From Endozoicomonas euniceicola (GTDB lineage: Bacteria > Pseudomonadota > Gammaproteobacteria > Pseudomonadales > Endozoicomonadaceae), in assembly GCF_025562755.1 (NCBI RefSeq), contig NZ_CP103300.1, positions 5,085,001 through 5,149,000 of the forward strand: a stretch of DNA of 64,000 nucleotides, written 5' to 3'. Positions within the stretch are counted from its first letter, which is position 1, and the number at the start of each line of letters is the position of its first letter. Below, in pieces: positions 1 to 7,207 of this stretch. The notes below the pieces were generated by a model that was given only the letters and a program-made list of their open reading frames with translations, was not told the DNA's origin and did no database searches. The position numbers and the translations under genes are program-made.

Positions 1-2057
1 TAGAATCAACGGATATTAAGCAGGATGCCATTGACCTGAGCGGCATTACACTGGAAGAAGCCAGCGAACGGGTACTGAAACTGCCTTCTGTGGCCAGTAA
101 GAGTTTTCTGATCACTATTGGAGACCGTTCCATTACCGGCCAGGTCGCCCGTGACCAGATGGTGGGGCCCTGGCAGGTGCCTGTCGCTAACTGTGCGGTA
201 ACAACCACCTCATTTGACACCTATACCGGTGAAGCTATGTCCATGGGCGAGCGTACGCCTGTTGCGATTATTAATGGTCCGGCTTCTGGCCGCATGGCGA
301 TTGGTGAGGCGATTACCAATATCGCTTCTGCCCGAATTGAAAAAATGGGCGATATCAAACTGTCCGCAAACTGGATGGCCCCGGCGGGTCATCCGGGTGA
401 AGACGAAAAGCTGTATGAGACCGTCAAGGCGGTGGGGATGGAGCTGTGTCCGGAGCTGGGCATTGCCATTCCTGTGGGCAAGGATTCCATGTCCATGCGT
501 ACCAGCTGGAAAGACGGTGATAAAGACAAGAGCGTGACCTCGCCGCTGTCTCTGGTGATTTCCGCCTTTGCGCCGGTCACCGATGTTCGCAAAACCGTCA
601 CGCCGCAGCTGCGTCTGGACAAGGGCGATACCCGCCTGCTGCTGGTGGATCTTGGTCGTGGTAAGAATCGTCTTGGCGGTTCTGCCCTGGCACAGGTCTT
701 TGCACAAATTGGTGATGACGCTGCTGATGTTGACTCCGCTGCTGACCTGAAAGGCTTCTTCAACGCCGTTCAAATCCTGATGGAACAGGATTTATTGCTG
801 GCTTATCACGACCGTGCTGACGGCGGTCTGTTTACGACTCTGGCAGAAATGTCATTTGCCGGTCGTGCCGGTATGGACATTCACCTGGAAAAAATTGCTC
901 AGTCCTCTGACGATATTCTGCCTGCCCTGTTCAACGAAGAACTGGGGGCGGTGTTGCAGGTTCGTGCGGAAGATAAAGGCCGGGTTAAGGATATTCTCGC
1001 GGCAGCGGGTCTGGGCGACTGCACTCACACGATTGGTACCCTTCGTGATGACCAGCGTCTGAACCTGTTGTTCAGGGGCGAGACTCTGATTTCTGAAAGC
1101 CGTGTGAAATACCAGCGCTGTTGGGCTGAAACCAGTTACCGTATTCAGGCTCTGCGCGATAACCCTGAGTGCGCCCGTCAGGAGTTCGACAACCTGCTGG
1201 ATGACCGGGACAGCGGTCTGCATGCCTCCCTGCCGTTTGATATCAGCAGTGATGTCGCGGCACCGTTTATTGCCACGGGGGTTCGTCCACGGGTCGCTAT
1301 CCTGAGGGAGCAGGGTGTCAACGGTCAGGTGGAAATGGCAGCAGCCTTTGATAAAGCCGGGTTTACCGCTGTTGATGTTCACATGAGTGACATCCTCAGC
1401 GGTCGCCGCCAGCTGGATGAATTCAGAGGTCTGGTGGCCTGCGGCGGTTTCTCTTACGGTGACGTGCTGGGCGCGGGTGAAGGCTGGGCTAAATCCATCT
1501 TGTTTAATCACCGGGGCCGTGAGCAGTTCGCAGCCTTCTTTGATCGCAAAGACAGTTTTACCCTGGGGGTATGTAACGGTTGTCAGATGTTGTCTAACCT
1601 CCATGAGCTGATTCCCGGCGCGGACCTGTGGCCTCATTTCGTTCGCAACCAGTCCGAGCAGTTTGAAGCCCGGGTCGCCATGGTTGAAGTGCAGAAGAAC
1701 AATTCCATCTTCCTGCGTGGCATGGAAGGTGCCCGTATGCCGATAGCTGTGGCTCATGGTGAAGGGCATGCCGAATTCGGTAAGCCTGAGCATATTGAGC
1801 GATTGCAGGAATCGGCTCAGCTGGCTCTGCGTTATGTAGACAATCAGGGGCAGGTCACTGAACGTTATCCGTATAACCCTAATGGTTCTCCCAAGGGTAT
1901 TACCGGCCTGACGTCTGCCGATGGCTGTGTAACGATCATGATGCCCCACCCTGAGCGAGTGTTCAGAACCGTTCAGAACAGCTGGCACCCTGACAACTGG
2001 CAGGATGATGCACCCTGGATGCGCATGTTCCGTAATGCGCGAGCCTGGGTTGACTAA
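1..2057 (+). CDS. purL: Phosphoribosylformylglycinamidine synthase, C-terminal part
   Basis: PurL makes FGAM from FGAR, glutamine and ATP in purine synthesis. The reading frame is open from the left edge of the window (frame begins at base 3), so this is the last ~684 residues of a protein usually near 1290 residues; the 5' half lies outside. The GTG at base 90 is an internal codon, not the start. The second AIR-synthase-like half is followed by the glutamine amidotransferase domain, with the nucleophile in GVCNGCQ (Cys codon 1572-1574) and the His/Glu pair in PHPERVF near 1947. The two active-site motifs and the frame are intact to the TAA. Single-chain large PurL is the usual gammaproteobacterial form. 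Confidence 0.97.
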   Translation, partial: ESTDIKQDAIDLSGITLEEASERVLKLPSVASKSFLITIGDRSITGQVARDQMVGPWQVPVANCAVTTTSFDTYTGEAMSMGERTPVAIINGPASGRMAIGEAITNIASARIEKMGDIKLSANWMAPAGHPGEDEKLYETVKAVGMELCPELGIAIPVGKDSMSMRTSWKDGDKDKSVTSPLSLVISAFAPVTDVRKTVTPQLRLDKGDTRLLLVDLGRGKNRLGGSALAQVFAQIGDDAADVDSAADLKGFFNAVQILMEQDLLLAYHDRADGGLFTTLAEMSFAGRAGMDIHLEKIAQSSDDILPALFNEELGAVLQVRAEDKGRVKDILAAAGLGDCTHTIGTLRDDQRLNLLFRGETLISESRVKYQRCWAETSYRIQALRDNPECARQEFDNLLDDRDSGLHASLPFDISSDVAAPFIATGVRPRVAILREQGVNGQVEMAAAFDKAGFTAVDVHMSDILSGRRQLDEFRGLVACGGFSYGDVLGAGEGWAKSILFNHRGREQFAAFFDRKDSFTLGVCNGCQMLSNLHELIPGADLWPHFVRNQSEQFEARVAMVEVQKNNSIFLRGMEGARMPIAVAHGEGHAEFGKPEHIERLQESAQLALRYVDNQGQVTERYPYNPNGSPKGITGLTSADGCVTIMMPHPERVFRTVQNSWHPDNWQDDAPWMRMFRNARAWVD

Positions 2058-2098
2058 AAAGAGTGGGTTGATTAGAGAGCGGGTTGACTGGATAGGGA

Positions 2099-2119
2099 AC
2101 TCCCTGCCTTTCAGGGAGT
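2099..2119 (+). terminator. Hairpin downstream of purL
   Basis: A perfect 8-bp stem (ACTCCCTG / CAGGGAGT) with a five-base loop lies 42 bases after the purL stop. It has no immediate T tract; a run of seven T occurs about 45 bases further on. It may be a weak or Rho-assisted terminator. Confidence 0.4.
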
Positions 2120-2249
2120 CCAACCCGATAAGCAAAGGGGCTGGCTTTGAAAAAAGCGGCTCCCTTTTTTTAAAATTACAGCTTTTAAAACACAGCTGTC
2201 AGAGCCTTGGATACACTGGTAATAAAAGATAACTCAGGAGTAGACATTT

Positions 2250-2720
2250 ATGACCAACAAAATCAAACAGGCTGGCCTTGCCGTTCTTATGGCTGTCTCC
2301 CTGACCGGGTGTATGTCCGATTTGACGGGAACGACTTATTCCAGCACTGAAGCCCGGCAGATGCAGATCGTACGCTTTGGAACAGTCGCTGAAGCCCGGT
2401 TTGTAAAACTGGAAGGTACAGAGGGTGAGATTGGTACGTTGGCTGGTGGTGCGACCGGTGCCGTGCTGGGCTCCCAGATTGGCGGGCGCAACGAAGGCAT
2501 CATTGGGGGGATTGCCGGAGCTGTCGCCGGTGGCGTCCTCGGTCATATGGCTGAGAAAAAACTGACTCAGAAGCAGGGCGTTGAAATAACCGTGCGCCTG
2601 GAAGATGGTTCCTATGTGTCTGTCGTTCAGCAGCATGATCCGGCAGCGGCCTTTAATGCGGGGGATCGTGTGAAGGTGCTGACCCAGGGGACGACCAGTC
2701 GGGTGGTGCGTGTTCAATAG
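2250..2720 (+). CDS. slyB: SlyB-type glycine-zipper outer-membrane lipoprotein
   Basis: Small lipoprotein of 156 residues. The N-terminus is a lipoprotein signal with lipobox LTGC (lipidated Cys21). Residues ~65-105 are a glycine-zipper segment rich in GG, GA and GI steps (AGGATGAVLGSQIGG, then GIAGAVAGGVLG), followed by a C-terminal beta-rich part with VEITVRLEDGSYVSVVQ typical of the SlyB/Pcp family. The start is supported by an AGGAG ribosome site at about 2235. Family members sit in the outer membrane facing the periplasm and in enterics belong to the PhoP regulon; no regulatory site was identified here. A strong hairpin terminator follows. Confidence 0.85.
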   Translation: MTNKIKQAGLAVLMAVSLTGCMSDLTGTTYSSTEARQMQIVRFGTVAEARFVKLEGTEGEIGTLAGGATGAVLGSQIGGRNEGIIGGIAGAVAGGVLGHMAEKKLTQKQGVEITVRLEDGSYVSVVQQHDPAAAFNAGDRVKVLTQGTTSRVVRVQ

Positions 2721-2762
2721 CTGAGATGCTGCTGTTTACTATTGGCTGTTCGCTGTCTGAAT

Positions 2763-2797
2763 AAAAAGCCGCGCCTGGAGTAAAGGCGCGGCTTTTT
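2763..2797. terminator. Bidirectional rho-independent terminator
   Basis: AAAAAGCCGCGCC and GGCGCGGCTTTTT form a 13-bp stem around a nine-base loop, with A and T runs on both sides. It lies between the convergent slyB-like gene and the GT39 gene and can serve both strands. Confidence 0.9.
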
Positions 2798-2800
2798 TTG

Positions 2801-4357
2801 TTAGCGGTTTTGTGGAGCAGTCCGGGGTTCGAGCAGGTAGTAATCCGTCTTGAACTCAACGGGTGGGTCAACGTCCAGTCGGCTGACCGGCTTGAAGCTA
2901 TGGCTGCCTATGTAAACTGCGTCAGGGTAATGGTCTTTCAGGCGCTTTTGCACTTTGTCGGTATTTCTTCTGCCATGGCGTATAAGAATCATTCCTCCCC
3001 GGCGGTGGAAGTCTTCAACGTCCATCCACAGGCTTTCAGCCGGATTCAGGCCAAAGAAAGGAATGGGGCCGGTCTTGCTATAAGGAACCAGCTCGGCAAC
3101 GTGATAATGAAGGCCGCCCAGATAAGGCATTGGATAGGAGTGGTACTTCTGCCAGAGCTTGTCGGCGTAAGCCATTTCTTCACGGGCAGGCATGTAATCA
3201 TCGGATTCCCAGTACCTCTCTTTTTGCAGGGGTTTGTAATACTGGAAGCCCGTTCTTAATGCACAAAAAGTCATTCCCAGTGCCAGACAGCAGATGGCCA
3301 GGGTACGAAACCGTTTATAGGTGATTTCCGGTTTCAGCGTCACCAGAATGAAAAGCGGCAGCCAGGCAAAGTAGGGCGTCGCCCACCGGGGAATAAGCTT
3401 CTCGCCTGTCATCAGACCAAACACTATTGAGAGCACAAACGGTCCCAGGGCTATGGCGGTCAGGAACAGGGTTTCAAATGAACCGTATTGAATGTTGAGT
3501 TTTTTTGCCCGGAAAAGCGGTATGCACAGCAGCAACATAGGAAGAATGTTGTTGAAACTGTTGACAGTGAATGACAGGGGGTAATAAAACCGATCGGCCC
3601 AGCCGGATTCGTGCTGGCTGTCCGGGTTATCTACGTACATTTCTTCGAGATAACCGACCGCTGCAAAGTTATTCTCCATCAGCCATTGCAGATGAGGCAG
3701 AACGATCAGTGTGGCGACAATAGCTCCCAGCCAGGGGGCAGCGGTTTTCAGGCTTTTCTGGCCTTCTTTGGTGATCAGCAGAACGATCAGCAGCGGCAAA
3801 AATAAAACCGCAACCTGATATTTGGCAAGAACTGCCAGACCGGCCAATACACCGGTTAACAGCCAGTATTTCAGGGACTCACGGGTAACGGCGAAATAAA
3901 ACGTTAAGGCCAGCAATGCCCACACAGGCCCCTGAATGGTGTCGGGCGTCACCCGCTCGACCCGGTTGCTGTAAAACAACACGCCTTGTAGCAGGAAGAC
4001 AGCCAGCAGAGCCCCCTGGCCAGGCAGGTACTCTTTGGCAAGACGCCAGACAGCGATAAATACAATAACGATGGATAACTGCGCAAGGAAATACACCGGC
4101 AGGTCTGAAGTGTCACTTAAATTGGCAAACAGTGCCGTCACCCAGGCTGCCAGAGGCGGATGTTTGTCATAACCCCACTGCCACAGGTTGCCCCAGGCGA
4201 TCCCTTCCAGAGTGTCAGAATTCAGGGAGTGCCGAACCCAGTTGGGGGCCAGTGTCCAGAATGTTAACTGGAAAAAGCAAAGGAGGCTGAGCCAGCGCAG
4301 AGGGTATTTCAGAGGTTCGGAGGTATTGGTCTGCAGGTCATCCATGGTCTTTCGCAA
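2801..4357 (-). CDS. GT39/ArnT-like polyprenyl-phosphate sugar transferase
   Basis: A 518-residue polytopic membrane protein. The N-terminal half has many hydrophobic helices and a periplasmic loop with WGYDKHPPLAAW, matching the D-x-HPP region of PMT/ArnT-type glycosyltransferases (GT39), which transfer sugars from a lipid carrier on the periplasmic side. An RVTPDTIQ segment and a long run of helices follow, then a soluble C-terminal region of ~130 residues. It is the last gene of a minus-strand cluster with a YdjC-type deacetylase, a GtrA flippase and a GtrB-type transferase. The likely process is envelope glycan or lipid A modification; the substrate is unknown. Confidence 0.82.
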   Translation of the reverse strand: MRKTMDDLQTNTSEPLKYPLRWLSLLCFFQLTFWTLAPNWVRHSLNSDTLEGIAWGNLWQWGYDKHPPLAAWVTALFANLSDTSDLPVYFLAQLSIVIVFIAVWRLAKEYLPGQGALLAVFLLQGVLFYSNRVERVTPDTIQGPVWALLALTFYFAVTRESLKYWLLTGVLAGLAVLAKYQVAVLFLPLLIVLLITKEGQKSLKTAAPWLGAIVATLIVLPHLQWLMENNFAAVGYLEEMYVDNPDSQHESGWADRFYYPLSFTVNSFNNILPMLLLCIPLFRAKKLNIQYGSFETLFLTAIALGPFVLSIVFGLMTGEKLIPRWATPYFAWLPLFILVTLKPEITYKRFRTLAICCLALGMTFCALRTGFQYYKPLQKERYWESDDYMPAREEMAYADKLWQKYHSYPMPYLGGLHYHVAELVPYSKTGPIPFFGLNPAESLWMDVEDFHRRGGMILIRHGRRNTDKVQKRLKDHYPDAVYIGSHSFKPVSRLDVDPPVEFKTDYYLLEPRTAPQNR

Positions 4358-4381
4358 TGTTCATTTCAGTTGTCATAGTTG

Positions 4382-5221
4382 TTAGGTAGCGCTTTCAGAA
4401 AGCCGTACGAGTTTAACTGTGTTTGCAGTGCAGTCAGAAGCAAAGTCGGCGCTTTTGAGGTAGTTGTATTCCTGAAGCCTGGCTTCTGCGTGGTCAATCG
4501 TATTGGAGGCTACCGACAGTGCAGGGTGGCACATTATCAGACCGGAGTCTTTTAAATGGCTCAGCCAGTGTTGCATATAGTGCCTGAACGGCTGGTTCGG
4601 CCCTAATGAATAGACACCGGCAAATGCCTGATTGTGATGAATCCGGTGGGTTTGCAGTTGCCTGCGAAAGGCTCTGGCACCACTGTGTACAATCACCCGG
4701 GTTTTTATGTTTGAGGTGTTGGAACACATTGGGTGCACGCTGCGAACCCAGAAGCTGTCCGGCAGTGAATAATCGGCGAGAACCTTTAACAGAGCGTCAC
4801 GAACCTGTGGCAGGTGGTGTACATGTTGATGACCATCCAGGAAGTCGGGGAAAAAACCCGTGTCCGAGGTAAAGGCTTCAAACTGCGCTTTGATTTCTTC
4901 GGTCAGGTTCGCTGAGCTCAGAAGTCTTAACTGGCTAAGTGTCAGCATTTTACCAAGGCCGGGAAGGCCATTAGCGAACGCATTGCTGAGCCCGTAGCCC
5001 TCGGTAAAGTTAAGGTGCAGACCAATATCAGCCTGAGCCCGGATATCGGCAATGGGTCGGGCTGACGCTTGCCAGAACGGGGATGTCACCAGGCAGCTGG
5101 TGGCCTGTATTCGTTGCTGTTGAATCAGCTCGACAATCGCTCCCGACACCCGGGGGTGCATACCATAATCATCAGCGCACAGGGTCACTTGTTTCATAGG
5201 GTGCGTCATCGGAATGCCCAA
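4382..5221 (-). CDS. YdjC/ChbG/HpnK family carbohydrate deacetylase
   Basis: 279 residues. The family is a metal-dependent deacetylase group (ChbG acts on diacetylchitobiose, HpnK on hopanoid sugar). Seen: LCADDYGMH near the N-terminus, giving the metal-binding Asp pair; DIGLHLNFTEG with the first His; and DGHQHVHHLP with the second metal-ligand histidine cluster. The annotated start MGIPMTHPMKQ may be too long; MTHP or MKQ are alternatives. It overlaps the upstream GtrA gene by 16 bases, so the genes are probably co-translated. In this context it may trim an acetyl group from a lipid-linked sugar; this is inferred from the neighbours. Confidence 0.82.
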   Translation of the reverse strand: MGIPMTHPMKQVTLCADDYGMHPRVSGAIVELIQQQRIQATSCLVTSPFWQASARPIADIRAQADIGLHLNFTEGYGLSNAFANGLPGLGKMLTLSQLRLLSSANLTEEIKAQFEAFTSDTGFFPDFLDGHQHVHHLPQVRDALLKVLADYSLPDSFWVRSVHPMCSNTSNIKTRVIVHSGARAFRRQLQTHRIHHNQAFAGVYSLGPNQPFRHYMQHWLSHLKDSGLIMCHPALSVASNTIDHAEARLQEYNYLKSADFASDCTANTVKLVRLSESAT

Positions 5222-5571
5222 TATTTGCTGAGAGTAAAGGTGATGACAGGAATCGTAACCAGGACAATAAAACTGGCTGCCATATAATGCAGAGGTGTAT
5301 ACAGCACCAGCAATGTGTATAACGCCTGGTTAAGGATAAAGCTGCAAAGCAACTGGATCATCAAGTACCGCAGGGCCGTATTGTGGTCATGGGACTTATG
5401 GTTAAATGTCCACAGACTCTGGCCTGTAAAACTGACAATAAAGGCACCAATAAAGGCCAGGGCATTAGCGATAACAGGGTCAAGGGCAAGAAAGTTAACC
5501 ATCAGCCACAGAGAAGAGAGGTGGACCAGCGCTGCCAGTCCTCCGACCACGATAAACTTGATAATTTGCAT
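5206..5571 (-). CDS. GtrA family small membrane protein
   Basis: 121 residues with four predicted membrane helices, beginning IIKFIVVGGLAALVH, a typical GtrA start, and ending SKYWAFR, the family's characteristic C-terminus. GtrA-like proteins are thought to flip polyprenyl-phosphate-linked sugars across the inner membrane. The gene lies three bases after the GtrB-type glycosyltransferase and overlaps the deacetylase gene, forming a compact operon. Confidence 0.88.
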   Translation of the reverse strand: MQIIKFIVVGGLAALVHLSSLWLMVNFLALDPVIANALAFIGAFIVSFTGQSLWTFNHKSHDHNTALRYLMIQLLCSFILNQALYTLLVLYTPLHYMAASFIVLVTIPVITFTLSKYWAFR

Positions 5572-5574
5572 AAA

Positions 5575-6525
5575 TTACTGTTTTTTATTAAAGCCGAGCT
5601 GACGTTGAATCAGGTATTTCGGTCTTTGTTTGACTTCGTTAAATATCCCCGAGATGTATTCACCCAGCACCCAGAGAGACAGTAACTGTATGCCTCCGAT
5701 AAAGGTGATGGCAACAACAACCGTTGGCCAGCCAGGCAAAGGTGCACCGAGGAACAGGGTTTTAAATATGATGAAAAATGCATAAAGCATCGAAACCATG
5801 GAAATCAGCAGTCCCAGTCCGCCGACAATACGCAGGGGCAGGGTGGTAAACGCCGTAATGCCCGAAATAGCCAGACTGGTCAGTTTCGCAAAGCCCCAGC
5901 CGGATTCTCCCGCCTTACGATCCTGAACCTCAAACGGCAGTCCTATGGTTTTATAGCCAACCCAGGCGTAGATACCTTTCATAAAACGGTTGCGTTCAGG
6001 CATGGATTTGAGTGCTTCAACCACCACTCTATCCATCAGGCGGAAGTCACCGGCGTGGGCAGGTACATTGATACCTGTACTATGGTGCATTATCTGATAG
6101 AAAAACTGAGCGCCTTTTTTCTTAAGGTAGGATTCGCTGTGACGGCTTTGGCGTACGCCATAAACCATCTGATAGCCCTGACGCCAGTGATCGACAAAAA
6201 CCGGCAGCATATCCAGCGGGTGCTGGAAGTCAGCATCAATCAGAATAACCGCATCACTCTCCGTTGCGTCAATACCCGCCGTCAGGGCGGTTTCCTTGCC
6301 AAAGTTTCGGGACAATTCAATCAGTTTGATATGCTGGCCGTCGCAGTAGTTTTCTACCAGCTGAACGGTGTTATCCTGACTGCCATCATCCACCACGATG
6401 ATTTCATAGTCTGGCGTGATTTCCTGCAGACGCGCCTGCAATGCCTCAAGAAACTCTGCAATGACCGGTCCTTCGTTAAAAACGGGGACGACGCAGCTTA
6501 GGCTGAAGGAAGTGTTGTCGGTCAT
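5575..6525 (-). CDS. GtrB/ArnC-type family 2 glycosyltransferase
   Basis: Transfers a nucleotide sugar onto polyprenyl phosphate at the inner membrane. The GT-A domain shows SCVVPVFNEG, IIVVDDGSQDNT, LIDADFQHPLD (DxD-type) and the QxxRHSES-like region; two C-terminal helices follow, with the ending GEYISGIFNEVKQRPKYLI typical of GtrB/DPM1-like enzymes. I chose the ATG at 6525 (316 residues) over an upstream ATG at 6570 because GGAG lies eight bases before it. First gene of the minus-strand cluster; lipid-linked sugar made here could be flipped by GtrA and used by the GT39 enzyme. Confidence 0.88.
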   Translation of the reverse strand: MTDNTSFSLSCVVPVFNEGPVIAEFLEALQARLQEITPDYEIIVVDDGSQDNTVQLVENYCDGQHIKLIELSRNFGKETALTAGIDATESDAVILIDADFQHPLDMLPVFVDHWRQGYQMVYGVRQSRHSESYLKKKGAQFFYQIMHHSTGINVPAHAGDFRLMDRVVVEALKSMPERNRFMKGIYAWVGYKTIGLPFEVQDRKAGESGWGFAKLTSLAISGITAFTTLPLRIVGGLGLLISMVSMLYAFFIIFKTLFLGAPLPGWPTVVVAITFIGGIQLLSLWVLGEYISGIFNEVKQRPKYLIQRQLGFNKKQ

Positions 6526-6583
6526 TAGGGCTCCGGGCAATTCTTTCAATAATTGTTGGTGGCAGATCAATTAAACAGGCATT

Positions 6584-6670
6584 ATAACCGGTTATGGTTA
6601 TAAACGGTTATTGTTGTAAACCCTGACTATATAGCCCTGTAACCCTTCTATGGCAAGGCTACAGGGTTAT
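6584..6670. promoter_or_regulatory. Palindrome and inverted repeat between divergent genes
   Basis: The spacer between the divergent GtrB and anchored-orphan genes holds a perfect 12-bp palindrome ATAACCGGTTAT (6584-6595), two further GGTTAT copies just after it, and a 14-bp imperfect inverted repeat (6631-6644 with 6657-6670, one mismatch and one G-T pair). The first could be an operator and the second a terminator or mRNA hairpin; neither role is shown. Confidence 0.4.
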
Positions 6671-6698
6671 CGCCATGTTTTCGGCTTTGAGGTTTGAT

Positions 6699-7034
6699 AT
6701 GAGAAAGGAAGTGCTTTGGGGCGCAGCTCTGGCAGTGGGCATCGGCGCAATTGTGACGGGACTGTTTCTACTGCCTGATGAGACAAAAGAGTCTGTGACG
6801 GAGCTGCCGACAGAAGCCATTATTGAGGATGTCGTGATTTTTCCAGAGCCGGTTGGCGTTGAGCCGGTTTTCCCAGAAGATTATGATTTTGACGCAGACG
6901 ATAATGCGGGAGCCATTACCCGAATTGTGATTGAAAATGGCACAGGGGATACTGATGAAATTTCAAATATCCTCTCTGAAAAAGTCATTATTGATAATCA
7001 GGTGGTGGATAAGTCCGGTAGGCTAGCGCAGTAG
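6699..7034 (+). CDS. Small membrane-anchored acidic protein, unknown
   Basis: 111 residues from the ATG at 6699, chosen over 6675 because GAGG sits six bases upstream. The N-terminus has a short basic stretch (MRKE) and a single hydrophobic helix (WGAALAVGIGAIVTGLFLLP); the rest is strongly acidic (EPVFPEDYDFDADDNAG) and probably periplasmic. No family recognised. It stands alone, divergent from the glycosyltransferase cluster. Confidence 0.6.
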   Translation: MRKEVLWGAALAVGIGAIVTGLFLLPDETKESVTELPTEAIIEDVVIFPEPVGVEPVFPEDYDFDADDNAGAITRIVIENGTGDTDEISNILSEKVIIDNQVVDKSGRLAQ

Positions 7035-7100
7035 TTATCGTTCATTGGTTGCAGATGTTCAGGGATGTAAGTCGGGGGGAGGAGGTCTGATAAGGGAACT

Positions 7101-7123
7101 TTGAGCGCTATTTCTGCTCAAAC
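7101..7123. promoter_or_regulatory. Perfect 7-bp inverted repeat upstream of RING-ankyrin gene
   Basis: TTTGAGC and GCTCAAA are separated by nine bases and lie about 85-110 bases before the RING-ankyrin start. Could be an operator or a hairpin ending the preceding transcript; there is no T tract. Confidence 0.3.
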
Positions 7124-7207
7124 CCACTAAATAACACACTCTGATATGGAAATATGGAGTGACAAAGGGAATTGTCAGCTGAAATTTGTTGGCAGAAATT
7201 CATACTA

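Noticed and set aside
852..2135. Long minus-strand ORF opposite purL
   Set aside because: Shadow frame of purL; no motif, and the plus-strand protein is certain.
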